DNA of 64,000 bases from Actinobacillus indolicus. GTDB taxonomy: Bacteria > Pseudomonadota > Gammaproteobacteria > Enterobacterales > Pasteurellaceae. Below the pieces are notes generated by a model. The model saw only the letters and a list, made by a program, of their open reading frames with translations. It was not told the DNA's origin and did no database searches. The position numbers and the translations under genes were made by a program. Below, one piece after another: positions 47,694-56,408 of the stretch. The stretch is taken from NCBI RefSeq assembly GCF_004519515.1, contig NZ_CP038145.1:1074001-1138000 (forward strand), given 5' to 3'. Within the stretch, counting starts at the first letter, position 1. Each line of letters starts with the position of its first letter.

Positions 47694-49139
47694 ATGAATC
47701 GTTTTACATTATTAAAACAACAAGCTTATATCAATGGCCTTTTTATTGATGCTCTGAATAATAAAACGTTCTCTGTCACCAATCCTGCAACCCGTGAAGA
47801 AATTTGCCAAGTCTCAGATTTAGGGGAAAAAGAGACAGAACAAGCTATTCTTGCTGCTGAAGTTGCACAAAAAGCATGGGCGAAAGTATTACCTAAAGAG
47901 AGGGCAAATATCTTACGCTGTTGGTTTGAGTTGGTTATGCAAAACCAAGAAGAATTGGCTCAAATTTTGAGTTTAGAGCAAGGCAAGCCGATTGCCGAAA
48001 GTCGTGGTGAGATTGCTTATGGCGCTAGTTTTATTGAATGGTTTGCAGAAGAAGCCAAACGGATTTACGGTGATATTTTACCGTCGGATAAAACCAATCA
48101 TCGGCTGATGGTGATTAAACAACCGATCGGTGTTGTCGCAGCTATCACTCCTTGGAATTTCCCTAATGCGATGATTACTCGTAAAGCCGCTCCAGCCTTG
48201 GCGGCAGGCTGTGCCGTTGTTGTGAAGCCTGCAGCAGAAACGCCCCTTTCAGCTTTAGCTTTGGCAGAGCTTGCTCATCAAGCGGGCTTACCGAAAGGGT
48301 TGTTAAATATTGTCACCAGTACTGATGCTGTTGCTGTGGGTAAAGTCCTTACCGAAAGCCCTATTGTGCGTAAAGTCACTTTTACAGGTTCTACTCGAGT
48401 TGGAAAAATTTTAATGGAACAATCCGCTTGTACTGTGAAAAAACTCGCTTTAGAACTGGGCGGAAATGCGCCGTCTATTGTGTTTGATGATGCAGACTTG
48501 GATAACGCCGTTGAAGGTGTTTTTGCTTCTAAATTCCGTAATAGTGGGCAAACCTGCGTTTGTACTAACCGAATTTATGTGCAAGAGGGTATTTATGAAC
48601 AGTTTCTTGCAAAATTCAAACAGAAGATGGCTCAAATAAAATTAGGAAGTGCAAATGAACTAGGCGTCACAATGGGGCCTCTTATCACGCAATCTGCGGT
48701 AGAAAAAGTGCAACGCCATATTGAAGATGCGGTTCAAAAAGGCGCAACAGTCATGATGGGCGGAAAACCGAGTGCATTAGGTGGTACGTTCTTTGAGCCA
48801 ACCTTGTTACGAGATGCGACACAATCTATGTTGATTGCTCATGAAGAGACCTTCGCTCCCCTCGCGCCAATTATCAGATTTGAAGCGGAAGAAGAGGCCA
48901 TTCAAATGGCAAATGACACCGAGTTTGGTTTAGCCTCTTATCTCTTCACACAAGATATGAGCCGTATTTGGCGAGTATCAGAAGCACTAGAATATGGCAT
49001 AGTGGGGATTAATGAAGGTTTGATCAGTAACGAAATCGCGCCTTTTGGCGGAGTAAAAGAGTCTGGTTTAGGCAGAGAAGGATCGAAATATGGTCTTGAA
49101 GAGTTTTTAGAAATGAAATATCTCTGTTTGAAAATCTAA
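47694..49139 (+). CDS. gabD: NAD(P)-dependent aldehyde dehydrogenase, succinate-semialdehyde dehydrogenase type
   Basis: A 481-residue aldehyde dehydrogenase. It has LELGGNAPSIVFDDADLD (catalytic glutamate) and RNSGQTCVCTNRIYV (catalytic cysteine with the second cysteine typical of GabD). The nearest family by eye is GabD, but the true substrate may be another aldehyde given the fucose context. The start at 47694 has GGAGG 5 bases upstream. A terminator separates it from aldA, and I see no CRP palindrome or operator repeat before it. Confidence 0.82.
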   Translation: MNRFTLLKQQAYINGLFIDALNNKTFSVTNPATREEICQVSDLGEKETEQAILAAEVAQKAWAKVLPKERANILRCWFELVMQNQEELAQILSLEQGKPIAESRGEIAYGASFIEWFAEEAKRIYGDILPSDKTNHRLMVIKQPIGVVAAITPWNFPNAMITRKAAPALAAGCAVVVKPAAETPLSALALAELAHQAGLPKGLLNIVTSTDAVAVGKVLTESPIVRKVTFTGSTRVGKILMEQSACTVKKLALELGGNAPSIVFDDADLDNAVEGVFASKFRNSGQTCVCTNRIYVQEGIYEQFLAKFKQKMAQIKLGSANELGVTMGPLITQSAVEKVQRHIEDAVQKGATVMMGGKPSALGGTFFEPTLLRDATQSMLIAHEETFAPLAPIIRFEAEEEAIQMANDTEFGLASYLFTQDMSRIWRVSEALEYGIVGINEGLISNEIAPFGGVKESGLGREGSKYGLEEFLEMKYLCLKI

Positions 49140-49148
49140 TGTGGATAA

Positions 49149-49206
49149 ACAAGCGGTCAGTTTTCGTCTGTTTTTTGCAAAAAATCCGTGGAATCAGACC
49201 GCTTGC
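49149..49206. repeat. Inverted uptake-signal pair after gabD
   Basis: ACAAGCGGT (49149-49157) faces ACCGCTTG (49199-49206), with TTTTTTGCAAAAAAT between. It probably serves as the gabD terminator. Confidence 0.75.
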
Positions 49207-49327
49207 CGTTTTCGATCAATTGATTTATTTCTTTGATATTTCAAGCTTTTTGCCGGTTGAATCACTTGTTTTTAGCGGAATTAATGGCTACTATAGCACA
49301 AGATATCAACAATAGAAGGTGTAGATT

Positions 49328-49927
49328 ATGAGCATTTATGCACTTAAACCTAAATTTCAGGATTTACTCCGTCCTATTGTCCACCAACTTGATAAACTGG
49401 GTGTTTCCGCCAATCAAGTAACCCTGTTTGCTTTCTGGGTTTCCGTTTTCCTTGGCGGATTTCTCAGTCTCTTTTCTTTCTCTTCCGCACTTTTTTGGTT
49501 GTTACCAATTTGGCTGTTTTTACGTATGGCATTTAATGCAATTGACGGTATGCTGGCACGTGAATTTAACTGGAAATCCAAGCTCGGCGGCTATTTAAAC
49601 GAGCTTACCGATGTGGTCGCCGATGCGGCGCTTTACTTGCCCTTTGCCTTTATTGCACCGTTTAACGGCTTTCAAATCGGCTTATTTATCTTTCTTGCCG
49701 CAATGACAGAATTTTGCGGGGTATTAGGGCAGGCGCACGGTAACGGTCGTCGCTATGACGGGCCGTTTGGTAAAAGTGATCGCGCCTTTTTTATCGGTGC
49801 GTTAGCATTATGGTATGCCATTGCCGGTAAATTTCATTTTCTTTTCAATGTGCTGATGTGGTTGGCCTGTTTGGCACTTATCATTACCTGTTATAGACGT
49901 GTTAAAAGCGGTTTAGCTCAAGACTAA
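49328..49927 (+). CDS. ynbA: CDP-alcohol phosphatidyltransferase family protein (YnbA-like)
   Basis: A 199-residue membrane protein. The CDP-alcohol phosphotransferase signature is readable around residues 63-95 as N-x2-DG-x2-AR-x8-G-x3-N-x3-D-x3-D, so the first and third conserved aspartates of the standard motif are asparagines here. As I recall, E. coli YnbA has the same substitutions. Such enzymes join a CDP-activated lipid to an alcohol head group. It is the first of six genes with tight spacing (12 bp to the next), implying a lipid product. Head group unknown. Confidence 0.85.
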   Translation: MSIYALKPKFQDLLRPIVHQLDKLGVSANQVTLFAFWVSVFLGGFLSLFSFSSALFWLLPIWLFLRMAFNAIDGMLAREFNWKSKLGGYLNELTDVVADAALYLPFAFIAPFNGFQIGLFIFLAAMTEFCGVLGQAHGNGRRYDGPFGKSDRAFFIGALALWYAIAGKFHFLFNVLMWLACLALIITCYRRVKSGLAQD

Positions 49928-49939
49928 AAGGAGCCTCAA

Positions 49940-51688
49940 ATGCAAAATATCGACCAAGAAAAATATTTCACGACTGCAGACGGCACTCAACTGTTTTATC
50001 GTTATCGCCCGGCAAAAGACGGTAGTCAGGACAAAGCGATAGTGTTATTTCACCGCGGACACGAGCATTCCGGACGGATGATGTTTGTTGCCGATGAACT
50101 GGGTTTTGATGATTTTGCCTATTTTGCTTGGGATGCGCGCGGGCACGGGTTAAGCCCGGGTGAGCGGGGTGACAGCCCGAGTTTGGGGACGTCGGTTTCC
50201 GATATTCAGGATTTTATTCAACATATCGGGCGGGAATATGGTATTCAGCCGGAAAATATTGCGGTGATTGCGCAAAGCGTCGGAGCGGTGTTGGTGTCGA
50301 CGTGGCTGCATGATTACGCACCGAAAATTCGTTGTGCGGTATTGGCTTCACCGGCGTTTAAAGTGAAATTGTATGTGCCGTTTGCCCGTGCAGGATTGAA
50401 ATTGATGTATAAATGGCGAGGCAATTTCTTTGTCAACAGTTACGTAAAAGCCCACTACCTGACGCACAATAAGGCGCGACAAGACAGTTATAACAACGAT
50501 CTGTTGATCGCCCGTGCAATTTCCGTCCGTATTTTACTCGGATTATATGATGCGGCGGAGCGTGTCGTGGCTGATGCACAGGCAATTACCACACCGATTC
50601 AGCTAATGATTTCAGGCAGCGACTGGGTGGTTCACCATAAACCTCAGCATGATTTTTACAATCGTTTGGGCAGCCATATTAAAGAACGCCACGTATTAGA
50701 CGGTTTTTATCACGATACCTTGGGTGAAGAGCAACGGGAAGCGGCATTTAAAGAAATGCGCCGTTTTATCCGTGAGCGTTTTAATCAACCGCTGCCCGTC
50801 GTGGATGTTACGCAGGCGCATATTCACAGCCAAAGCCGTATCGAAGCGGATGAATTGGCAACGCCATTGTCCCCGTATAGTCCGCGAGGGGCGTTTTGGG
50901 CGGCTTATCGCTGGTTGATGAAATTAGGTGCTAATTGGAGCGAAGGACTCAGAATCGGCAAAGAAACGGGATACGATTCGGGTTCAACTTTGGATTATGT
51001 ATACCGCAATGAGCCGCAGGGAACGAATAAATTCGGGCTGATGGTCGATAAAAACTACTTGAATGCAATCGGTTGGCGCGGAATTCGGCAACGCAAAGTA
51101 AATATCGGCAAAGCGATTCACATGGCAATGGCAACACTTCGGGCGGAATCCAAACCGGTTCATGTATTAGATATTGCTTCCGGTCACGGGCGTTATGTGC
51201 TGGACGCATTAACGGAGGAAAGTTTGCCCGACTCAGTCCGTCTGCGGGATTACAGCCCGATTAACGTGGCGGCGGGGCGGAAGCTGATTGAAGAGCGCAA
51301 TTTGCAACGGGTGGTGACCTTTGATGAAGTGAATGCGTATGATCGCAACAATTATCGTGATCTTTCTCCTCGTCCGACCTTGGGAATTGTCTCCGGTTTA
51401 CATGAACTGTTTGCCGATAATGATTTAATATTGAACTCGATTTACGGTTTCGGTGATGCGATTGAATCCGGCGGTTACTTGATTTACACCGGGCAGCCTT
51501 GGCACCCACAGTTGGAGCTGATCGCCCGCTGTTTAACCAGCCATAAAGAGGGCAGTCCGGATTGGGTTATGCGCCGCCGTAGTCAGCAAGAGATGGATCA
51601 ATTAGTGGAAAAAGCCGGTTTTGAAAAAATCCATCAATGGATTGATGAAGACGGCATATTTACCGTCAGCTTGGCAGTGAAAAAGTAA
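49940..51688 (+). CDS. ynbC: Alpha/beta hydrolase fused to SAM methyltransferase (YnbC-like)
   Basis: A 582-residue two-domain protein. The N-terminal hydrolase (about 1-285) has a probable nucleophile S113 in AQSVGA, acid D228 in SGSDWVV and H258 in FYHDT. The C-terminal methyltransferase (about 370-580) has SAM motif I VLDIASGHGRYVLDAL (409-424). The resemblance to E. coli YnbC in length and domain order is clear. The combination suggests lipid deacylation or transfer together with head-group methylation, but the substrate is unknown. AGGAG precedes the ATG. Confidence 0.85.
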   Translation: MQNIDQEKYFTTADGTQLFYRYRPAKDGSQDKAIVLFHRGHEHSGRMMFVADELGFDDFAYFAWDARGHGLSPGERGDSPSLGTSVSDIQDFIQHIGREYGIQPENIAVIAQSVGAVLVSTWLHDYAPKIRCAVLASPAFKVKLYVPFARAGLKLMYKWRGNFFVNSYVKAHYLTHNKARQDSYNNDLLIARAISVRILLGLYDAAERVVADAQAITTPIQLMISGSDWVVHHKPQHDFYNRLGSHIKERHVLDGFYHDTLGEEQREAAFKEMRRFIRERFNQPLPVVDVTQAHIHSQSRIEADELATPLSPYSPRGAFWAAYRWLMKLGANWSEGLRIGKETGYDSGSTLDYVYRNEPQGTNKFGLMVDKNYLNAIGWRGIRQRKVNIGKAIHMAMATLRAESKPVHVLDIASGHGRYVLDALTEESLPDSVRLRDYSPINVAAGRKLIEERNLQRVVTFDEVNAYDRNNYRDLSPRPTLGIVSGLHELFADNDLILNSIYGFGDAIESGGYLIYTGQPWHPQLELIARCLTSHKEGSPDWVMRRRSQQEMDQLVEKAGFEKIHQWIDEDGIFTVSLAVKK

Positions 51689-51753
51689 ATGCCGTTTAGC
51701 GGCGGACAAGCGGTCGGTTTGGCGTGTTATTTTGCAAATAAGAGAGCAAGGCA

Positions 51754-53055
51754 ATGATGAAACATCTGCGGCATCGTTTAGGCTATTTACTGGCAGTCGG
51801 CATGTTGTTTTACGCCAGTTACGGTTTAAGCAATTGGTTTACCGCACAACGGGCGGACGTGCCCGAAATCGCCTATGAATGGGAACAACACATTCCATTT
51901 TTAGCGTGGACTATCGTACCTTATTGGTCGCTCAACGTGATGTATTCACTTGCCTTCTTTTTTGCCCGTTCTCGTCAGGAACTGCACCGCTACATTACGC
52001 ATTTAGTCGTGGCGCAAGTGATTGCGGTGAGCTGTTTTTTACTTTTCCCGTTACAATTTAGTTGGACAAAACCTGAAACAACAGGGATTTCAGGCTATTT
52101 ATTCGCCTCGTTGGCAACTTTCGACCAACCTTATAATCAAGCCCCTTCTTTGCATATTATTTTAACCGTGATTGTCGGTATGTTTTATTGGCGCTATTTG
52201 CCGAGAACGTGGCGTATTCCGTTGCTGCTTTGGTTAGGGTTAATTGCCGTCTCTATTCTTACCACCTATCAACATCACTTTATTGATTTGCCGACGGGAG
52301 CATTGGTCGGTTGGTTAGTCGTTTGGGCATTGCCTTATGAGCAGCCGAGCCCGTTGCAGAAATGGCGACGGTTTGATGCCTCGCGCTTTGCGCAAATGAA
52401 ATGGTATTTGCTCGGTGGGATTGCCGTAAGCGTTATCGCCGTGGTATTGGGCGGTAGCGGGTTTTGGTTATTGTGGATAAGTGTGGCATTATTTTTAGTC
52501 AGCTACGCGCTTTATTATGGCGGTATTCGTGTGTACCAAAAACAGCCGAACGGTAAACTGAGTACGGCAGCGACGGTATTATTATTGCCTTACCTTATTG
52601 GCGTTCGTACTAATATCGCCTTTTGGCTGAGGGGAAAACCGAAAAGCTCGCAGGTTCAAACGAACCTTGCGATCGGTAGCCTGACTGTCGCCAAACAGTT
52701 TGATGCGGTCGTTGACCTCTGTGCGGAATATCCTTGTATTAAACCGCCGGCTAACTATGTTTCCGTTCCAATGTTGGATATGGCGACACCTACTGTGGAT
52801 GATTTGATTACCGCTGTATATCAAGTGCAACAATTTCATCGCCAACAGTATAATGTGTTAGTGTGTTGTGCCTTAGGCTACGGACGCAGCGCAGCGGTAA
52901 TTCTCGTATGGTTGGTTGTCTACGGTGGCTGTCAACATTTACCGCAAGCTCTTGAACGATTACGCAGCATTCGTCCGCATGTCGTGTTGCCTTTGGCTAC
53001 CGAACAAGTCGTACTTGCTACAATTGAATATTTACAAAAAAACGAGGAAAACTGA
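51754..53055 (+). CDS. ynbD: PAP2 phosphatase fused to dual-specificity phosphatase domain (YnbD-like)
   Basis: A 433-residue membrane protein. N-terminal membrane region with PAP2-type motifs PSLH (131-134) and HHFIDLPTG (174-182), further helices, and a C-terminal cysteine phosphatase loop C372-x5-R378 (CCALGYGRS). E. coli YnbD has this layout. It may dephosphorylate a lipid-phosphate intermediate. The ATG at 51757 is an equally good start. An uptake-signal core lies in the 65-bp gap upstream. Confidence 0.85.
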   Translation: MMKHLRHRLGYLLAVGMLFYASYGLSNWFTAQRADVPEIAYEWEQHIPFLAWTIVPYWSLNVMYSLAFFFARSRQELHRYITHLVVAQVIAVSCFLLFPLQFSWTKPETTGISGYLFASLATFDQPYNQAPSLHIILTVIVGMFYWRYLPRTWRIPLLLWLGLIAVSILTTYQHHFIDLPTGALVGWLVVWALPYEQPSPLQKWRRFDASRFAQMKWYLLGGIAVSVIAVVLGGSGFWLLWISVALFLVSYALYYGGIRVYQKQPNGKLSTAATVLLLPYLIGVRTNIAFWLRGKPKSSQVQTNLAIGSLTVAKQFDAVVDLCAEYPCIKPPANYVSVPMLDMATPTVDDLITAVYQVQQFHRQQYNVLVCCALGYGRSAAVILVWLVVYGGCQHLPQALERLRSIRPHVVLPLATEQVVLATIEYLQKNEEN

Positions 53056-53084
53056 CCGCTTGTACCTTGAATTCAGGAGGAAAT

Positions 53085-53450
53085 ATGTCTGTCCATACCC
53101 GTGTTACCGCAAACCTACTTGCAACTGCCCGCTATATCGCCGTGGCAAATCTTGCTGTTTTCATTTTGTCCGCTCAATTAGGCGGTGGATTATTCCTTTT
53201 ACAGACCATACTTGCCGGCGTATTGCTCTATTTGCACGTTAGAGTGTATTTCGACCAGCAACTTTTTATCGATTTAGCTTATCACCATCTGACTACCGAA
53301 GAATTAGACCGTTCGCTAAACGAATTGGATTTGCAAAAAACATTAGGAAACCGACCGCTTGAAGAACGGGCGCAAGGTGCTTTGCGGCTTTGGAAAAATG
53401 CCGTGTATGCCAGTGGTGTGCAGTTAATTTTGCTCTTTTTGCAAGCCTAA
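53085..53450 (+). CDS. Small membrane protein of the ynb-like cluster, unknown function
   Basis: A 121-residue protein I do not recognise. It has two N-terminal hydrophobic stretches (about residues 10-50: YIAVANLAVFILSAQ and LFLLQTILAGVLLYL), a charged middle (about 60-100) and a short hydrophobic C-terminus (VQLILLFLQA). A perfect AGGAGG stands 4 bases before the ATG at 53085; the TTG at 53067 was rejected. It is spaced 10 bp from the acyltransferase gene, so it should act in the same pathway. Confidence 0.75.
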   Translation: MSVHTRVTANLLATARYIAVANLAVFILSAQLGGGLFLLQTILAGVLLYLHVRVYFDQQLFIDLAYHHLTTEELDRSLNELDLQKTLGNRPLEERAQGALRLWKNAVYASGVQLILLFLQA

Positions 53451-53460
53451 GGAGTAAAGT

Positions 53461-54117
53461 ATGAAACAGCTGATTAAAAAACCTTTAGCGTGGCTTACTA
53501 ACCATTTGCTCTGCCGCTTTGTTTCGTTTTTAACCGGAATCCGTACCAAATCTTCCCATGAAATGACTTTTGAGCCGGAGCGTAAAGTTTACTATTCCAA
53601 CCATAGTAGTCACGGTGACTTTATTTTAGTATGGAATTCATTGCCCGCTCGTTGGCGACTGCAAACCCGACCGGTTGCCGCCGCAGAATATTGGAGGGTG
53701 GGCAGAGTCAAAGAATTTATTATTGACAGTGTGTTTAATGCCTTATTGATTCCGCGTCAAAGTGATGATCCGCAAGAGATTACGGAGCAGATGAGTGAGG
53801 CATTGAAAAAAGATTCGTTGATCATCTTTCCCGAAGGCACACGCAATACCGATGAAAATGTACCGTTACTGCCGTTCAAAACCGGTATTTATTACCTTGC
53901 CAAAGCGAATCCGGACGTACAGTTTGTACCGATTTGGATTAACAATATTAACCGTGTGTTACCGAAAGGAAAAGTTCTGCCGGTGCCGCTGTTGTGTGAT
54001 GTGATTATCGGAGAACCGTTGCAGTTGAACGAAGGTGAAGAAAAGCAGGCGTTTTTAGATCGTTCCCATGAGGCATTATTGGCATTAGCGCCGAGAGGTA
54101 AGGAGGAAAGTATATGA
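53461..54117 (+). CDS. Lysophospholipid acyltransferase family protein (PlsC-like)
   Basis: A 218-residue acyltransferase with the HX4D catalytic motif (NHSSHGD, H48 and D53) and the FPEGTR motif (123-128). It would esterify a lysolipid or glycerol-phosphate acceptor. It is not one of the four E. coli ynb genes, which sets this cluster apart. Its stop overlaps the next gene's start (ATGA), giving translational coupling. Confidence 0.88.
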   Translation: MKQLIKKPLAWLTNHLLCRFVSFLTGIRTKSSHEMTFEPERKVYYSNHSSHGDFILVWNSLPARWRLQTRPVAAAEYWRVGRVKEFIIDSVFNALLIPRQSDDPQEITEQMSEALKKDSLIIFPEGTRNTDENVPLLPFKTGIYYLAKANPDVQFVPIWINNINRVLPKGKVLPVPLLCDVIIGEPLQLNEGEEKQAFLDRSHEALLALAPRGKEESI

Positions 54118-55052
54118 TTTCTCAACAAGTCGGCTATATTTTTGCTTCAGTATTTGCCGTATTGATTATTGCCAGTGTGATTGGAGAGTTGTTGAAACAA
54201 AAATACGGGGCGCAAAATACGACGATCGTGAATCTGATTGATCGTATCAATGCATGGTGGGCAATGGTACTTGTGCTGTTTATTGCATTTTTGTTCGGGC
54301 ATATCGGCACGATTATTTTATTCTTTTTAATTTCTTTCGTCGGATTACGCGAGTTTATGACCTTGGTTTATCGGAAACAAAGCGACTATTACAGTATGGT
54401 TGTCTGCTTTTATTTGTTGCTCCCGATACAATATTATTTTGTTTGGTCACAATGGTACGGAATGTTTTCGATTTTTATCCCGGTTTACGGCTTTTTGATT
54501 TTACCGATTGTCGCGAGTTTGAGCGGTAATACCGAGCAGTTTTTGGCGCGGGCGGCAAAAACGCAGTGGATGGCGATGATCTGTATTTTCTGTTTATCAC
54601 ATGTACCGGCATTGTTGTTCTTAGAATTGGACGGTTTTGACAGCAGTAACAATATTTTATTGTTAATTTTTATGATTGCGACGGTACAAGCGAGCGACGT
54701 GTTGCAATATATTTGGGGAAAGTCCATTGGCGGTCCCCAAATTATGCCGACCTTATCACCGTCTAAAACCATTTCCGGTACCGTAGGCGGTATTGTCTCC
54801 GCAACAGGGCTTGCCGCATTGATGGCGCCGATTACGCCGTTCAGCCATTGGCAAGCAGCGGGAATTGGTTTGGTTATTTGCCTGATGGGCTTTTTCGGCG
54901 GACTGGTAATGTCGGCGATTAAGCGGGATCATCATGTCAAAGATTGGGGAAATATGATCAGCGGACACGGCGGCATGTTGGACAGAGTCGATTCAATTTG
55001 CTTTGCCGCACCGATTTACTTCCATGTTGTGCGTTATTTTTGGAATGGGTAG
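54114..55052 (+). CDS. ynbB: Phosphatidate cytidylyltransferase family protein (CdsA-like, YnbB-like)
   Basis: A 312-residue polytopic membrane protein. The CTP:phosphatidate cytidylyltransferase signature is visible near residues 269-294 (IKRDHHVKDWGNMISGHGG then MLDRVDS), with the upstream SPSKTISGT element. It would supply the CDP-activated lipid used by the YnbA-like enzyme. It is the last gene of the cluster and overlaps the acyltransferase gene by 4 bases. Confidence 0.88.
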   Translation: MISQQVGYIFASVFAVLIIASVIGELLKQKYGAQNTTIVNLIDRINAWWAMVLVLFIAFLFGHIGTIILFFLISFVGLREFMTLVYRKQSDYYSMVVCFYLLLPIQYYFVWSQWYGMFSIFIPVYGFLILPIVASLSGNTEQFLARAAKTQWMAMICIFCLSHVPALLFLELDGFDSSNNILLLIFMIATVQASDVLQYIWGKSIGGPQIMPTLSPSKTISGTVGGIVSATGLAALMAPITPFSHWQAAGIGLVICLMGFFGGLVMSAIKRDHHVKDWGNMISGHGGMLDRVDSICFAAPIYFHVVRYFWNG

Positions 55053-55095
55053 TAAAGAGATAAAAGAACGATTTATTTAATCGGTTTGATATATC

Positions 55096-55141
55096 ACAAG
55101 CGGTCGGATCTGCAAAATATTTTGCAAATCCAACCGCTTGT
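55096..55141. repeat. Inverted uptake-signal pair after the ynb-like cluster
   Basis: ACAAGCGGT (55096-55104) and ACCGCTTGT (55133-55141) form a near-perfect hairpin with ATTTTGCAAAT inside, a likely terminator for the cluster. The IS3 element inserted within a few bases of it. Confidence 0.8.
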
Positions 55142-55168
55142 TGATCTACCCCCCAAAAGTTGGACAGG

Positions 55169-55942
55169 TTATTCACGTAAATATTGAGCTCGGTATTGTG
55201 CCGGGCTCAATCCTTTTAAGTCGAGTTTAATTCGTTTTTGGTTGTAATACACCAAATATTCTTCAATTTCTGCCTGTAATTCGGCGATTGATGTATAAGT
55301 CCGTGAGTAAAAACATTCTGATTTCAATATCGCAAAGAAGCTTTCAATCACGGCGTTGTCATAGCAATTGCCTCGGCGGCTCATGCTTTGTATTGCCTTG
55401 CCTTCCAACATTTTTACCCATTCAGCCGTGCCGTATAACACGCCTTGGTCGCTGTGAATAATTGGGCAATCTGTCGGCTTGAGCTGACTCAGTCCTTGCT
55501 CTAACATCCTTTTTACCAATGAGAACTTCGGACGTGCAGCAAAATTATACGCAATAATTTCCCTATTAGCCAAATCCATCAGCGGTGAAAAATAGAGTTT
55601 TTCTTGCCCAATCTGAAATTCCGTCACATCGGTCACCCATTTTTGATTGAGTCGTGTTGCCGTAAAATCACGATTCAGCACGTTCGGGGCAATATGTGAC
55701 GTTTTCCCGCGTTTTCCGTTTCGTTTCTTACGTAATATTGAACGAATACACAATTCGTACATCAATTTCAGCACGGTTTTGTGATTCAAACCCAAGCCGA
55801 TTTGACGCAATTTTAATGTTAAAGGACGATAGCCGTCACGCTGTTTGCTCTCGTGATACAGCGATAAAATAGCCTCTTTCGCTTGTGTGTAGTCGCGCTT
55901 AACCTGTTGATAATAAAAGGTTGAACGCGGCATTTTAGCCAC
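55169..55942 (-). CDS. IS3-family transposase OrfB (integrase domain)
   Basis: A DDE integrase with RLNQKWVTDVTEF (first D), IIHSDQGVLYGTAEW (second D) and RRGNCYDNAVIESFFAILKSE (E), and an N-terminal HTH_21-like part. The frame is probably expressed as an OrfAB fusion by a -1 frameshift on an AAAAAAG tract in the orfA end near 56002-56008: shifting there reads into REIIEALKTNHALNDLL and on into this frame. The ATG at 55942 is therefore not necessarily the start. Confidence 0.88.
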   Translation of the reverse strand: MAKMPRSTFYYQQVKRDYTQAKEAILSLYHESKQRDGYRPLTLKLRQIGLGLNHKTVLKLMYELCIRSILRKKRNGKRGKTSHIAPNVLNRDFTATRLNQKWVTDVTEFQIGQEKLYFSPLMDLANREIIAYNFAARPKFSLVKRMLEQGLSQLKPTDCPIIHSDQGVLYGTAEWVKMLEGKAIQSMSRRGNCYDNAVIESFFAILKSECFYSRTYTSIAELQAEIEEYLVYYNQKRIKLDLKGLSPAQYRAQYLRE

Positions 55943-55974
55943 GCGAAGTAAATCATTTAATGCATGATTTGTTT

Positions 55975-56349
55975 TTAACGCTTCGATAATTTCTCTTTTT
56001 TCTGCCGTTGTTTTTGACGGTCTAGCTCCTCCAACTTTTTTAGGTAAGCATTCTCCGCTCGTAAATAAGCCAACTCTCGTTGCAGTTTTTTAAACGCTTG
56101 GGGCGAAAGGTCGGTTGGCTCCGGCACTTCAATTTCTTTCTTTTTCATTTTCTGTTTCACTATTTTCGGTGGTTGAGGCTTTTTATAGGGGAATTTTACG
56201 CCATCAAGTCCTCTTTCACGAAAGGCTTTTAGCCAATGAATTACCACAGAATGGGGAATGTGATGAAGTTTTGCCACCTCGCGGATACCAACATCCTGCT
56301 CGATGACCAATTTGATAATGTCTAAACGAAATTGATAAGGATGGGACAT
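55975..56349 (-). CDS. IS3-family OrfA (helix-turn-helix protein)
   Basis: A 124-residue protein with an HTH (YQFRLDIIKLVIEQ, then IREVAKLHHIPHSVVIHWLKAF) and a lysine- and glutamate-rich leucine-zipper tail that ends shortly after an AAAAAAG slippage site. The ATG at 56349 has GAGG 8 bases upstream; the GTG at 56358 was rejected. Confidence 0.85.
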   Translation of the reverse strand: MSHPYQFRLDIIKLVIEQDVGIREVAKLHHIPHSVVIHWLKAFRERGLDGVKFPYKKPQPPKIVKQKMKKKEIEVPEPTDLSPQAFKKLQRELAYLRAENAYLKKLEELDRQKQRQKKEKLSKR

Positions 56350-56408
56350 AATCTGCACCTCAAATTAGGTGTCCAAGTTTTGGGGTGCAGATCATGTCTA
56401 TGGTTGAG

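Larger units (their letters stand above)
55147..56389 (-). mobile_element. IS3-family insertion sequence
   Basis: A 1243-bp element. Terminal inverted repeats share CCCCAAAA and TTGGACA (left end TACCCCCCAAAAGTTGGACA, right end the complement of TGCACCCCAAAACTTGGACA). It is flanked by a 4-bp direct repeat GATC (55143-55146 and 56390-56393), consistent with target duplication. Two overlapping-type reading frames (orfA, orfB) on the minus strand. Inserted between the ynb-like cluster and glpC. Confidence 0.9.
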
